From Botrimarina mediterranea (GTDB taxonomy: Bacteria > Planctomycetota > Planctomycetia > Pirellulales > Lacipirellulaceae), in contig NZ_CP036349.1 of the NCBI RefSeq assembly GCF_007753265.1, positions 1,955,363 through 2,019,362 on the forward strand: 64,000 bases of DNA, written 5' to 3'. The position numbers and the translations under genes were made by a program. Below the pieces are notes generated by a model. The model searched no databases. It was not told where the DNA came from and saw only the letters and a program-made list of their open reading frames with translations. Of the stretch, positions 1 through 9,255 are shown piece after piece (positions within the stretch are counted from its first letter, which is position 1; each line of letters opens with the position of its first letter).

Positions 1-112
1 GGGCGTCGGCGACGCGCTGCGACACTTCCGGCATCTTCACGTTCTCGAGATCGTCGAGTTCGGCCCGCAACTTGTCGTAACCGACGCGGGTCATGGGGAT
101 GATGTCGGACAT
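1..112 (-). CDS. greA: Transcription elongation factor GreA (5' part only)
   Basis: The first 37 codons of a minus-strand gene that runs off the left edge. They read MSDIIPMTRVGYDKL, then a charged helix. The P-M-T-x-x-G-Y-x-K-L signature is the start of the GreA coiled-coil domain, which enters the RNA polymerase secondary channel and stimulates transcript cleavage in stalled complexes. The ATG lies at 110-112. The C-terminal FKBP-like domain is outside the window, so GreA cannot be separated from GreB with full certainty. Confidence 0.85.
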   Translation of the reverse strand, partial: MSDIIPMTRVGYDKLRAELDDLENVKMPEVSQRVADA

Positions 113-173
113 GGAAGTGGGGACAGTCTAGGGGTTGAGGACGGTGGACGCGGGGATTTCCCGTTTCGCTATG

Positions 174-205
174 TAAAAGAAGCAGGGCCCGTGGGGGGCC
201 CTGCT
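174..205 (-). terminator. Rho-independent terminator after the zinc-ribbon gene
   Basis: A perfect 10-bp stem (181-190 with 196-205) with a 5-base loop. On the minus strand it is followed by a T-rich run (bases 174-178). It sits downstream of the minus-strand gene ending at 456 and upstream of greA, so it should separate the two. Confidence 0.75.
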
Positions 206-252
206 GTTGGGTCGGTATTGTTTCAGCTTTGAGAGGGGAAGTAAAGGCGCGT

Positions 253-350
253 GGCGAGCCGGGAGCGTGAGCGACCGGAGTTGCGGCGCGGAAAAGCGCG
301 GCGAACTGAAGTACCTGCAACCCTCCGGTCGCTCACGCTCCCGGCTCGCC
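253..350. repeat. Palindromic intergenic repeat, family A (copy 1)
   Basis: Two perfect 28-base inverted arms (253-280 and 323-350) around a 42-base centre. The arm core is GAGCCGGGAGCG followed by GACCGGAG. The same arm recurs near 5.4, 9.1, 9.6 and 19.2 kb. With the terminator at 174-205 it fills most of the 343-base gap between greA and the zinc-ribbon gene. I see no gene in this gap. Confidence 0.85.
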
Positions 351-455
351 ATCCACGGAGTGGTGAATGGCTTTCGCGGGGTGAACGCCATTTCCTGACG
401 GGCGTGGCTCAAACGCTGCTTTTCCCTTAGCCCCTGACCCCTCAACACTTCAAAC

Positions 456-1163
456 CTACTCCGGCAAATACAACAGCACACCGCAGGATTTGCAGAAGAC
501 GGGTTTTGACGCCCGGAGGTCGGCTTGCATTTGTAGCGTGGTCGATTGGCCGCAGCCTTGGCAGACGCCCTCTTCGCAGGGGGCGAGGCCCTCGGCGCCT
601 TTGCGATCGACGACGCGGCGGTAGTCGGCTTTGAAGTCATCCGGCAGTGCTTTCTCAGCGACAGCGAGGTCGGCTTCGAGACGAGCCACCTCTGCCTTGA
701 GGACTTCGGTGTTGGCGGCGACGTTCGTCTCGACTTTCTTGAGCTCGGCTTGGCCGGCGGCGAGGCGTTCCTCATGACGGTGGACTTCGGCGGCGGTCTC
801 GTCGATGCGGCCGAGGAGTTCAAGCGTCTCGTCCTCGAGGACGCTAGCCGCCATCCGCGCCGCGGCAATCTGTTCCTGAAAGGTGTGGTATTCCTTGTTG
901 CTCTTGGCGCTGTTGAGCTGGTTCTCCCAGTTGGCGATTTTGTCCTCCTGGGCCTTCACGTCCAGCTGCTTGCGGTCGGCGGCCTTGCGGGTGTCGAGCG
1001 ACAGCGCCTTCGCGGCGTCGAGGGCCGCTTCGAGTTGAGCGACGCTCCCCTTGTGGGCGGTGATCTGCTTCGGCCCACGGTCGAGCCGCCCCCGCAAGTC
1101 GGAGAGCTGGCTGTGCAGCCGGTGCAACTCGCGCAGGGCGGCGGCGGTGACGGACGATGACAT
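456..1163 (-). CDS. Coiled-coil C4 zinc-ribbon protein (DUF164/CdsZ-like)
   Basis: 235 residues from the ATG at 1161-1163. An upstream in-frame extension to 1343 only translates a palindromic repeat and is rejected. About 170 residues of charged heptad-rich coiled coil are followed by a C-terminal C4 zinc ribbon: CEEGVCQGCG, then CKSCG near the end, followed by LLYLPE. This is the layout of the DUF164 family, named after chlamydial CdsZ, which binds nucleic acid or acts as an adaptor. Its biochemical role in planctomycetes is not established. It is a single gene between two hairpins. Confidence 0.75.
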   Translation of the reverse strand: MSSSVTAAALRELHRLHSQLSDLRGRLDRGPKQITAHKGSVAQLEAALDAAKALSLDTRKAADRKQLDVKAQEDKIANWENQLNSAKSNKEYHTFQEQIAAARMAASVLEDETLELLGRIDETAAEVHRHEERLAAGQAELKKVETNVAANTEVLKAEVARLEADLAVAEKALPDDFKADYRRVVDRKGAEGLAPCEEGVCQGCGQSTTLQMQADLRASKPVFCKSCGVLLYLPE

Positions 1164-1273
1164 ATTGGAAAAGGTCGGGTAGCGGAAGCGGGTGCAGGGC
1201 TCTTTAGGGTTATGCGGCGCTGGCGGCGGGGTGGCAAGCCCCGGGGACGGGGTTGGTCCCGCGTTTGACAGCA

Positions 1274-1340
1274 AGCCCACGACGCGAGTCGTGGGAGGGA
1301 AGCGGGCGCCAGGGCACTCCCACGACTCGCGTCGTGGGCT
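1274..1340. repeat. Double palindrome, family D
   Basis: Arms of 24 bases (1274-1297 and 1317-1340) are perfect inverted copies. Each arm is itself a hairpin, CCCACGAC-GCGA-GTCGTGGG and its complement, so the element can fold as a cruciform or as two hairpins. It lies upstream of the zinc-ribbon gene and extends that reading frame artificially. Confidence 0.8.
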
Positions 1341-1384
1341 CACGGACTATCGGTACAGTGTGTCTGTCGCGCCACTAGAAAGCA

Positions 1385-1422
1385 CCCGGGGCCGGCGACG
1401 CGATCGCGTCGCCGGCCCCGGG
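1385..1422. terminator. 38-bp perfect palindrome downstream of rpoD
   Basis: Bases 1385-1403 are the exact reverse complement of 1404-1422, with centre GATC. It lies 30 bases beyond the rpoD stop. On the minus strand it is followed only by a weak TGCTTTCT stretch, so it may terminate rpoD transcription or stabilise its 3' end. Confidence 0.55.
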
Positions 1423-1451
1423 GTTGTTGGTCAACAGCAACGTTCAAGCAC

Positions 1452-3332
1452 TCACGCCGCTTCTTGCAGCGTGTCGGCCTCGTCGTCGATCGGATCAATC
1501 ACGAAGCCTTCGACCTCCGGCGCCTCGGGGACGAAGCTTGCGAGCATCCCGCTACGGACTGGGTGCTGGAGTTTTGCAACGGCCTTGGCCTCGATCTGGC
1601 GGACACGCTCGCGCGTCACCTTGAAGATCCTACCGACCTCTTCCAGCGTGTAGCTGTAGCCGTCGGCGAGGCCGTAACGCAGGCGGATGATCTCACGCTC
1701 GCGGAAGGTGAGCGTCTTGAGCAGCTCTTCGATGCGCTCACGTAAGAGGCCGTTGTTGGCGAGCTTCGACGGGTTGTCGGTGCCATGGTCTTCGACGAAG
1801 TCGCCGAAGGAGCAGTCGTCGCCGTCGCCGACGGGGCGGTCGAGGCTCACCGGATGACGGCCGATGTCGAGCACGCGTTCGGTCTCTTCGATCGACACCT
1901 CTGCGGCGATCGAAATCTCCTCGTAGCTAGGCTCTCGGCCCAACTCCTGCTGGAGCTTCTTCGCCGTATTGCGCAGCTTGGTGAGCACGTCGATCATGTG
2001 CACCGGGATGCGGATCGTCCGGGCCTGATCGGCGATAGCGCGGGTGATCGCTTGGCGGATCCACCAAGTGGCGTACGTGCTGAACTTGAACCCGCGGCGG
2101 TACTCGTACTTATCCACCGCCCGCATTAGGCCGGTGTTCCCTTCCTGGATCAGGTCGAGGAACGAGAGGCCGCGGTTGCGGTACTTCTTGGCGATCGAGA
2201 CGACCAACCGCAGGTTGCCGCTCGAGAGCTCACGCTTGGTGTTCTCGAACTCGCGGTACTGCCGGGCGACCATGTCGGCGCGGCGGCGGAGGCTCGCCGG
2301 GCTTTCGCAGACACGCTTGGTGATCTGCAAGAGTTCGGCCCGCACCGAGTGCACCTTGTCCTCCGGCGCGCCCGAGGCCTTCAGCTCGGCCAGCTCGCGG
2401 CGGACTTCGTCGATGCGGTCGGCGTAGTCACGCAGCTCCTTGATCAGCGGGCTGACGCGCTTCGTGCGGAGGCTCAGCTCTTCGACCAGCGAGAGCATCT
2501 TCTCGCGACGGCGGACGTAACGCTGGCGGGCCTCGCTCTTCGCCGAGGGCTCGGTGACGCGACGGTCCACCATCAAGGCGTAGTCGGCCCGTTGCTGCTC
2601 GATCAGCGCCCGCAGCGTCCGCAGGTTGTGCGGCAGGCGGGCAGAGACCTGCTCCTTGGTGAGCCGTTCGGTGAGCGACACCTTGATGGTGCGGTCAAAG
2701 GGCAGCTCGCCGGCCTGGACCTTCTCGAGCACCTTGACGGTTGCCTCGAGGGCGTAGAACGAGCGGAGCAGATTTCGGCGGAACCGCTTGCGGGTGAGCT
2801 CAATCTTCTTGGCGAGGTTAATCTCTTCCTCACGCGTTAGCAGCGGGATCTCCGCCATCTGCGAGAGGTACATGCGGATTGGGTCGCTCGACGATGTCGG
2901 CAATCCGTCACGCAGTAGCGACGAGCGATCGCCCTCGACGTAGACCTGCGTCTCTTCGAAGCGGGGCTTGGTCCCGGGCGGCTCACGCAGTTCGACACCG
3001 AGGCCTTCGACGGCCGACAGCAGGGCGTTGATCTGGTCGGTGCCGTAGGTCTCGTCCGGCAGGTAGTTGTAGACCTGGTGGTAGTACAGGCAGCCCTGGC
3101 GACGGGCGAGGGCGACGATGCGACGCAGCGCGGCGTCAACGCCACCGGGGATGCCCGCGGGCGGTCCGGTGGGCGTATCCATCCGAGAGGGACGGCCGTC
3201 GGGCGTAAATTCGGCGGCGGGCGCCGGGGCGTCGAGCAAGTCGGGCGCGTCAGCGGCGACTTCGACGACGTCTTCTTCCGGACCGGTGTAGAGCGAAAGC
3301 TGCGGCTCGGTGGTGGTTGCAACTGGAGGCAT
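1452..3332 (-). CDS. rpoD: Primary sigma factor RpoD (sigma-70, group 1)
   Basis: 626 residues, ATG at 3330-3332. Region 1.1 is recognisable near residues 60-110. Region 1.2 contains [10 protein letters not shown] and LLTREEE. A long non-conserved insert follows. Region 2 has [31 protein letters not shown] and [13 protein letters not shown] (regions 2.1-2.4, -10 recognition). Region 3 follows, then region 4 with [11 protein letters not shown] and [10 protein letters not shown] (-35 recognition). The presence of region 1.1 and the full length mark it as the housekeeping sigma factor. It lies 116 bases downstream of dnaG in the same orientation, the core of the classical macromolecular synthesis operon; I do not see rpsU. 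A 38-bp palindrome follows the stop. Confidence 0.97.
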   Translation of the reverse strand: MPPVATTTEPQLSLYTGPEEDVVEVAADAPDLLDAPAPAAEFTPDGRPSRMDTPTGPPAGIPGGVDAALRRIVALARRQGCLYYHQVYNYLPDETYGTDQINALLSAVEGLGVELREPPGTKPRFEETQVYVEGDRSSLLRDGLPTSSSDPIRMYLSQMAEIPLLTREEEINLAKKIELTRKRFRRNLLRSFYALEATVKVLEKVQAGELPFDRTIKVSLTERLTKEQVSARLPHNLRTLRALIEQQRADYALMVDRRVTEPSAKSEARQRYVRRREKMLSLVEELSLRTKRVSPLIKELRDYADRIDEVRRELAELKASGAPEDKVHSVRAELLQITKRVCESPASLRRRADMVARQYREFENTKRELSSGNLRLVVSIAKKYRNRGLSFLDLIQEGNTGLMRAVDKYEYRRGFKFSTYATWWIRQAITRAIADQARTIRIPVHMIDVLTKLRNTAKKLQQELGREPSYEEISIAAEVSIEETERVLDIGRHPVSLDRPVGDGDDCSFGDFVEDHGTDNPSKLANNGLLRERIEELLKTLTFREREIIRLRYGLADGYSYTLEEVGRIFKVTRERVRQIEAKAVAKLQHPVRSGMLASFVPEAPEVEGFVIDPIDDEADTLQEAA

Positions 3333-3448
3333 GGGTCAACACTCCCTGGCGCGCGTCGTGCGCACATTCGAGGTGACAACGGGCGGCGCGATCGCGGTGT
3401 GCGGTGCGGGGGCGTGCACAACGCGGCGGGCCTCACCGACGAGACACC

Positions 3449-5332
3449 CTATCCTTCCGTGGACGGGGAACCTGTCTCGTGGCGTTTTCGCGAAGCAAAC
3501 AAGGCGGCGACCGCCTGGTCCGCTTCGCTCTCGCAGAGCTCTCCACTGCGGAGAGCCGATATCTGCTCGCCGCGAGCGGCGCCCTCATGGCGACGCTGGC
3601 GGATGAGCAGAAGGTCGTTTAGTCGCTTGACCGGGTCGCTGGTGGTGCGTCCCGAACCAAGCTCATCGATCTCGATGAGCAGCATCTTTAGCGGCTCGTC
3701 CTCGATGATTGACATCAGGTGTTCGTATGTGGCCTCGCCGGCGAGGGCCGCGTCGCGGAAGGCGACAAACAGCTCGCGGGCAGCGCCGTGGAAGTCGACC
3801 TCGTCGAGGTCCTGCGTGAGCTTCTGAGCGAAGTCGTCGCCGAGCAGCATCAGCTCAATCGCTTCTCGCTCCCAAGAGGGAAGCTCCGTGGCGCGGACGC
3901 GGCGGGGGGCGGCGTCTTCGATCGCTTCGACGCGGGCGGCGACCAGCGGCTTGGAGTCAGCCGACTGACGCAGTTCGCTGAGCCGCTTGCGGAGGCTTTC
4001 TTCGGGGAGACGGAGGCGCCGTGATAATCGGCCGACGATCGACTGCTCACGCAAGAAGAACGCGCTGGGCGCTTCGCCGAGCAGCGGGCGGGTGCGCGCG
4101 AGCGTCGCGAGCATTTGCTCGGCGGCGCGCGTCGCGGCGTGCGTGTTGTCAGCTGAGAGGACCATTCCGTTGGTCACGCTCTGCAGTTTGTGTTCGAGGG
4201 CGTCCGGGGCCTGGGCGACCAGGTCCGCGAACTTGTCACTTCCATGTGACGCTACAAAATCACACGGATCGAGCCTTCCAGGCAAGGTCAGAATCCGAAG
4301 ATCGATCGGACTAGCGATAAAAAGTTCCAGCAGCTCGCTAGCACGGCGCCGGCCGGCCTCGTCCCCGTCGAGCACGAGCACGAGGCGGTCGGTAAAGCGG
4401 CGGACGAGCTTCAGGTGGCCCTCGCCCATCGCGGTGCCGCAACAGGCGACGACATTCGTGACGCCCGCCTGATGGCAGGCGATGACGTCGGTGTAGCCCT
4501 CGACAACGACCAGCTCGCTAAGCTGCGACGAGCCCTCTTTCGCCAAGTCGAGGGCGTAGAGCGTGTGGCTCTTGGAGTAGATGGGCGTTTCCGACGAGTT
4601 GACGTACTTGGCCGGTTTGTAATCGGGGCGCGCCTCAGCCTCTGCTAGCTGCGGAATGATCCGCCCGCCAATCGCGACGGGCCGGCCGCGCACGTCACGG
4701 ATCGGGAAGAGCACGCGGCCGCGGAACTGGTCGTAGTAGCCGTCGCCCGAGCTGCGCGACGCGATCAAGTTGACGCGTTCCAGCACGGCGGGCGAGTAGC
4801 CGGCGCCGGGGCCCTGCTTGAGAAGCCAATCCCAGCCCTGCGGCGCGAAGCCGATGCGGAAACGCTGGATGGCCTCAGCCGAGACGCCGCGCTCGGCGAG
4901 GTAGGCCCGCGCGGGCTCGGCTTGTTGGGCTTCGAGTAGGCAGTGGTGGTACCGCTCGACGGCCCAGGCCATCGCGGCTAGCAACGTCTTCTTGTCGCCG
5001 GGCGAGCCGGGCTCGATGCGCTGCCCTGGCTGGGCGGGACGTAGCTCGATGCCGGCGCGGTCGGCGAGTTGCTCCAGCGCCTCGCGGAACTCGAGGCCGT
5101 CCATCTTCATCAGGAACGAGAAGACGTCGCCACCGATATCGCAGACCCAGCACTTGAACGACTGCCGGTCGGGATTCACCTGGAAGCTGGGCTTCGAGTC
5201 GTCGTGCCAGGGGCAGAGGCCGACGTAGCCGCGTCCCTGCCTGCGCAGCTGCAAGTAGCTGCCGACCAGATCGACTATGTCGGTGGCTTGGCGGACCCGT
5301 TCCTTGGCGTCGTCAGCCCCGGCGAAGCTCAC
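3449..5332 (-). CDS. dnaG: DNA primase DnaG
   Basis: 627 residues from a GTG at 5330-5332, with GGAAG upstream. The N-terminal CHC2 zinc finger has C40, H43, C61 and C64 (CPWH and CWVC). The catalytic core carries the Toprim signatures VEGYTD and VLDGDEAGRRR around residues 265-345. A C-terminal helicase-interaction region follows. The protein makes RNA primers for replication and binds DnaB. Length is normal for bacterial DnaG. It is transcribed towards rpoD, as in many bacteria. Confidence 0.97.
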   Translation of the reverse strand: MSFAGADDAKERVRQATDIVDLVGSYLQLRRQGRGYVGLCPWHDDSKPSFQVNPDRQSFKCWVCDIGGDVFSFLMKMDGLEFREALEQLADRAGIELRPAQPGQRIEPGSPGDKKTLLAAMAWAVERYHHCLLEAQQAEPARAYLAERGVSAEAIQRFRIGFAPQGWDWLLKQGPGAGYSPAVLERVNLIASRSSGDGYYDQFRGRVLFPIRDVRGRPVAIGGRIIPQLAEAEARPDYKPAKYVNSSETPIYSKSHTLYALDLAKEGSSQLSELVVVEGYTDVIACHQAGVTNVVACCGTAMGEGHLKLVRRFTDRLVLVLDGDEAGRRRASELLELFIASPIDLRILTLPGRLDPCDFVASHGSDKFADLVAQAPDALEHKLQSVTNGMVLSADNTHAATRAAEQMLATLARTRPLLGEAPSAFFLREQSIVGRLSRRLRLPEESLRKRLSELRQSADSKPLVAARVEAIEDAAPRRVRATELPSWEREAIELMLLGDDFAQKLTQDLDEVDFHGAARELFVAFRDAALAGEATYEHLMSIIEDEPLKMLLIEIDELGSGRTTSDPVKRLNDLLLIRQRRHEGAARGEQISALRSGELCESEADQAVAALFASRKRHETGSPSTEG

Positions 5333-5445
5333 AGGTGATTCTTCCTTGGCATTGCGTTTTCAAAAGGAGACAGGGGGATGTTGGTGATCGGGGTGATCGC
5401 AGGCGATACGTGCGGTTCGAATGTGAGAACGCTATCCTACCAAAT

Positions 5446-5541
5446 GGCGAGCCGGGAGCGTCAGCGACCGGAGTGAAGCGCTTTCCCGCACACGAATGCG
5501 TGTACCTACTTCACTCCGGTCGCTGACGCTCCCGGCTCGCC
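5446..5541. repeat. Palindromic intergenic repeat, family A (copy 2)
   Basis: Perfect 33-base inverted arms (5446-5478 and 5509-5541) around a 30-base centre. The core GAGCCGGGAGCG and GACCGGAG match the copy at 253-350, with one difference (GTCAGC for GTGAGC). It sits between the HtrA stop and the dnaG start. Confidence 0.85.
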
Positions 5542-5559
5542 TGTTATTTGGGGGTCGCC

Positions 5560-6819
5560 TCAGCGTCCCACATCGGTTCGGCGGCCGACGCGGACGGTCA
5601 GTTCTTTGTCCACGGGAGCGCCGTTCTCCAACCGGCGGACGACGACCTTTGCTTCGGAGCCGACCTCGGTGGCGGCGATACGTTGGCTGAGGAGGCTCGG
5701 ATCGACCGCCTTGTGGTCATTCCACTGGAGGATGACATCGTTGTTGCGGAGGCCAGCGTCGGCGGCAGGAGTGTTGGTGCGGAGGTTGTTGATGGCGACG
5801 CCCTCGCCACGCTCCAGGCCGAGCTTCTGACGCAGCGTCGTGGTGGGCGCCGAGGGGTCGATGCCGAGGAAGCCGCGTTCGACGAAGCCCTTCTCGCGGA
5901 TCTGCTCGTAGTGGTCGCGCGCTACGCGGCTGGGGATCGACAGCGAGACGCCGGCGTACGACTCACCGACGATCATCGTGTTGACGCCAACGACCTTGCC
6001 GGCGAGGTTGACCATCGGGCCGCCCGAGTTACCCGGGTTGATGGCGACGTCGGATTGGAAGAACTCTTGGTAGATATCTTCGGTGATGCCGCTGTCACGA
6101 CGGCGCGACGTTGAGCTGACGATGCCGAACGTGATGCTGTTTTCCAGGCCGAAGGGGCTGCCGACGGCCCAGACGAGGTCGCCCATCTGGAGCTGGTCGC
6201 TGTCGGCCCACTCGAGCGCTGGGAGATTGCCGCCGTCGATCTTCAGCACCGCGAGGTCGGTGCGCTGGTCGCCGCCAACGATCGATGCATCGGAGCTCTC
6301 GCCGTTGCTGAAGCGGACAATGAGCCGTTCGGCTTGGTTGATGACGTGATAGTTGGTGATGACGTAGCCCTCAGGATCGACGATGAAGCCCGAGCCGATC
6401 CCTTGGAACATCGTCCGGCCGCCGCGAGAGAGGGTCAGGCGGTTGATGCTGACGACGCTGGGGCCGACCTTGCGGGCAATCGACCGCGAGGCCTCTTCGA
6501 AGGCCTTGAGCTGCGGCGCCATTTCGCCCAGCGCCTTCGTCGCCGTTTCGTACTCGGCCTGCATCTGGCCCCGACGGACCTGGTAGGCAAAGACCCGAGA
6601 GAAGAAGGGCGCGGCCGCCAAGCACGCCAGCAGGCTCGCGATCACCACGAGCTTGCGGATGCGGTTGGCGAAGGCGTAGGGGTCGGGGTCGTGGAGCTGG
6701 AGGTTCGGTTTGTCGAACATCCGCCGCTCTGTAGACGACTCGCTGGGGACAGCCGGCGTCGAGACTTCCGGCGCAGTGGCGGTGGGGTCGTCCGCCGCCG
6801 AGTGCAGGTCGTTCTCCAT
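5560..6819 (-). CDS. Membrane-anchored HtrA/Do-like serine protease with PDZ domain
   Basis: 419 residues from the ATG at 6817-6819; the frame extends upstream to 6936, but MENDLHSAADD looks like the natural start. A cytoplasmic Pro/Ser-rich tail is followed by one membrane segment (about 57-73), a short coiled coil and the trypsin-like domain. All three catalytic residues are present: H158 (TNYHVI), D188 (RTDLAVLKI) and S265 (GNSGGPMV). One C-terminal PDZ domain (about 306-400) contains VAINNL and DAGLRNNDVIL. This architecture fits a DegS/HhoA-type envelope protease that trims or signals misfolded exported proteins. It is single in its context, and the degenerate relative at 42995-44641 makes a useful comparison. 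Confidence 0.9.
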   Translation of the reverse strand: MENDLHSAADDPTATAPEVSTPAVPSESSTERRMFDKPNLQLHDPDPYAFANRIRKLVVIASLLACLAAAPFFSRVFAYQVRRGQMQAEYETATKALGEMAPQLKAFEEASRSIARKVGPSVVSINRLTLSRGGRTMFQGIGSGFIVDPEGYVITNYHVINQAERLIVRFSNGESSDASIVGGDQRTDLAVLKIDGGNLPALEWADSDQLQMGDLVWAVGSPFGLENSITFGIVSSTSRRRDSGITEDIYQEFFQSDVAINPGNSGGPMVNLAGKVVGVNTMIVGESYAGVSLSIPSRVARDHYEQIREKGFVERGFLGIDPSAPTTTLRQKLGLERGEGVAINNLRTNTPAADAGLRNNDVILQWNDHKAVDPSLLSQRIAATEVGSEAKVVVRRLENGAPVDKELTVRVGRRTDVGR

Positions 6820-7072
6820 TCCGTGGGGCCTAGAGGGGACGCGGTAGAGATTGTGGGACTTGGCGCCGCCGACCCGACCGGGAGCGAGAACCGCCGCACT
6901 ACTTGTCAGTATAGCGAGGGGCCCCAGTCGGGGCACGCACCTGGAGCGACCGGTACGACCGGTCTTATCCGCGCACCGAGCGGGGCGTGGTTCCCCCCAG
7001 AGTGAGCTACGTTTCCCAGACGCCCCGGTTCGCGCCGAACTCGCGGGACACCCGCCTCACTAAACGCCCGCT

Positions 7073-8233
7073 GTGGAGCCCGCCGCCGTGTCCCAAGCGA
7101 CCCTCGACGAGCAGCCGATTGAACCCTCCCTGGCCCCAGAGACCGCGTTTCCGGCCGCCCTCGGGCCCGCCTGCGAGAAATGCGGGCGACCGAACACCGC
7201 CGCCGCCTGTCAGCACTGTGGCTGGTACCCGGTGCTGGGGATCCATGTCGAAATCGACGACGCCTACGAGGCGGTCATGCTCGGCCCCCAGGCGGCAGTC
7301 GCGGAGGGCGCTGCGGCGCCGAAGCAGCCCGGTTGGGAGAAGCACCTTGCGGTCTGGGCGAGCCTGATCCCGTGGTGGGGCTGGCTGATGGTCGGCACGA
7401 CGCTCGCTTGCGTCGCCGCCGGCGTGGCGGCGCGCCTTGCGACGCTAGGAAACCCGACGCTGCAAACCTGGTGCGGCGTTGGTGGATTGGTCGGCGGTCT
7501 GTCGATCGCCGCGGTCTGCCACGTCGTGGCCTTTGTGCTCTGCTCGTTCGAAGACGCCAACTTCGGCGTCGCTGATCTCATCATCAAGCCGCTGAAGACT
7601 TGGAAGCAGATTGCTAGCGGGCTTCCCAAGTACATCGCCATCGCCAACGGCGGCAACTTCGGCGTCTCGCTGGCCCTGTCGGCGGCGTTGATCGTGGGCG
7701 GCGTGCCGTACGAGCGGCTGCTCGACTGGGGCTTCAAGGCGCCGCCAAAGCAATCGCTCGTGGGCGCCATCGCTAGCGCCGCCTCTCAGGCTAAGGGAGA
7801 CGACAACAAGAGCCTCGAAGAAGCGGTCAACGAATTCGCCGGCGATGCCGGCGTGGATCAACTGAGCGGCGACGCCGCCGGCAAGCCTCCAGCGGCGGTC
7901 AAGCCTCGCGAGAAGCTTGAGTGCCTGATCATCGGCTACCACGCCGGCAAGTCGGGCGGCATCCAGTCTCTATTGCTCGCGACAGATTCCGGCGGCAAGT
8001 TGCAGTACGTCGGCCAGGTCACTCCCGCGATCGAAGCCGCCGAGGCCATCGAGCTTCTGAAGAAGTTTGAGCGTAGCCTCGCAACGCGGCCGTTCGTAAA
8101 GACATCCGAGTCCGCCGTGTGGCTCCGCCCGCGATTCACGTGCCGTGTGACGTATCGTGAGTGGCCCAATGGAGCCCGCCCGAAGGACTTGCAGTGGGAT
8201 CAAATGCTCGACGAGGTGAAGCTGCCGTGGTGA
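7073..8233 (+). CDS. Membrane protein: zinc ribbon, TM helices, C-terminal DNA-ligase-type OB domain
   Basis: 386 residues from GTG 7073; a second GTG at 7088 is also possible. An N-terminal C4 zinc ribbon (C34, C37, C46, C49) is followed by three hydrophobic segments (about 95-122, 135-158, 196-213) and an acidic linker. Residues about 281-382 resemble the C-terminal OB domain of ATP-dependent DNA ligases: ECLIIGYHAGK, then LLLAT, GKLQYVGQV, and VTYREWPNG. There is no ligase adenylation domain or KxDG motif in the protein or beside it, so it is not a ligase. Its function is unknown; binding of nucleic acid or of another ligand at the membrane is only a guess. The ligase-domain assignment is from motif memory and needs a profile search. 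Confidence 0.65.
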   Translation: MEPAAVSQATLDEQPIEPSLAPETAFPAALGPACEKCGRPNTAAACQHCGWYPVLGIHVEIDDAYEAVMLGPQAAVAEGAAAPKQPGWEKHLAVWASLIPWWGWLMVGTTLACVAAGVAARLATLGNPTLQTWCGVGGLVGGLSIAAVCHVVAFVLCSFEDANFGVADLIIKPLKTWKQIASGLPKYIAIANGGNFGVSLALSAALIVGGVPYERLLDWGFKAPPKQSLVGAIASAASQAKGDDNKSLEEAVNEFAGDAGVDQLSGDAAGKPPAAVKPREKLECLIIGYHAGKSGGIQSLLLATDSGGKLQYVGQVTPAIEAAEAIELLKKFERSLATRPFVKTSESAVWLRPRFTCRVTYREWPNGARPKDLQWDQMLDEVKLPW

Positions 8234-8343
8234 TGGGAGAGGGGCGTAGGGGCCCCAGGGAAAGGGCCATCAGCCGCGAGGCCTAATCCCCTGCGCGACC
8301 GATTCCTAATGCCAATGCTCTTCGCCTCGCGTACACTAGCCGC

Positions 8344-9027
8344 ATGGCAGCGTCGCGCTCAAAAGCGAAACCCGGCTCGCGGTTTCCGGACCCTCGACTA
8401 GCCGATCCTGAGGGGTTGGTGGCGGTCGGCGGGCGCATGGAGCCGGAGTGGCTGCTCGACGCCTACCGGCACGGCGTGTTCCCGTGGCCAACCGGCGAGG
8501 ACGACCCGCTCTTGTGGTGGTCGCCCGACCCTCGCTGCATCTTGCCCCTCGATGGGTTTAAGGCTTCATCGCGGTTGCGGCGGCGGATGCGGAGCGGACG
8601 CTTCGCGGTCACTTTCGATCAGGACTTCGCCGGCGTCATGCACGGCTGTGCAACGGGCCCCGGTCGAGAGGGGGGCACGTGGATTACCAAGGCGATCCGC
8701 ACCGCGTATGCACGGCTGCACAGGCTCGGTCACGCTCACAGCGTTGAGACGTGGATCATGGAGGGCGACTCGCGCCGGCTCGTCGGCGGCGTTTACGGCG
8801 TCGCAGTGGGAGGCCTGTTCGCGGCCGAATCGATGTTCCACCGCGAGACCGACGCGTCGAAGGTGGCGCTAGCGTCTCTCGTACAGCATCTCAACGAGCG
8901 GGGCTTCCGTCTGCTCGACATCCAGCAGTGGACCGCCCACACCGGAAGTCTCGGCGCGGCGGAGGTGTCGCGGGACGATTACCTGGACCGGCTGGCGCGG
9001 GTGGTGGATTTGCCAGTCGCGTTTTGA
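8344..9027 (+). CDS. aat: Leucyl/phenylalanyl-tRNA--protein transferase
   Basis: 227 residues, a normal length for Aat. Family signatures are FPDPRLADPEGLVAVGG at the N terminus, YRHGVFPWP, LLWWSPDPRCILP, then GGVYGVAVGGLFAAESMFH, and DIQQWTAHTGSLGA near the end. The enzyme transfers Leu or Phe from charged tRNA to N-terminal Arg/Lys of proteins, creating an N-degron for ClpS/ClpAP in the cytoplasm. It stands alone, flanked downstream by family A repeats. Confidence 0.95.
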   Translation: MAASRSKAKPGSRFPDPRLADPEGLVAVGGRMEPEWLLDAYRHGVFPWPTGEDDPLLWWSPDPRCILPLDGFKASSRLRRRMRSGRFAVTFDQDFAGVMHGCATGPGREGGTWITKAIRTAYARLHRLGHAHSVETWIMEGDSRRLVGGVYGVAVGGLFAAESMFHRETDASKVALASLVQHLNERGFRLLDIQQWTAHTGSLGAAEVSRDDYLDRLARVVDLPVAF

Positions 9028-9064
9028 AGAGATGACAGTCGATAGACGGCAGAGGATAGAGAGG

Positions 9065-9212
9065 GGCGAGCCGTAAGCGTCAGCGCCCGGAGCAGCGCCG
9101 GGTTATCCGTGTACCCACCACAACTCCGGGCGCTGACGCTTACGGCTCCGCGTCTATCGTGATGGTGACGTGGACGGTGATTCGCTCCGGTCGCTGACGC
9201 TTACGGCTCGCC
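9065..9212. repeat. Family A repeats: one inverted pair plus a third arm
   Basis: Arm 1 (9065-9092) and the inverted arm 2 (9124-9148) form a hairpin. A third arm (9185-9212) in the same orientation as arm 2 follows. The core here is GAGCCGTAAGCGTCAGCG, a variant of the GGGAGCG form seen at 253 and 5446. It fills the gap between aat and the convergent HIT gene. Confidence 0.75.
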
Positions 9213-9255
9213 GTCATCTCAATCGTCCGTCATCTGCCATCGATCATCTCCCCGC

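Noticed and set aside
128-868. 246-codon minus-strand frame
   Set aside because: It overlaps the zinc-ribbon gene in another phase, runs through the family A palindrome and a terminator, and is Arg/Pro/Ser-rich without domains.
1164-1343. N-terminal extension of the zinc-ribbon protein
   Set aside because: The extension translates the family D palindrome; the ATG at 1163 begins the conserved coiled coil.
5412-5432. GGTTCGAAT resembling a tRNA T-loop
   Set aside because: Bases either side do not form the T-stem, and there is no acceptor stem or anticodon arm.
7073-8233. Membrane protein as an active DNA ligase
   Set aside because: There is no KxDG adenylation motif or nucleotidyltransferase domain, only a resemblance to the ligase C-terminal OB domain.
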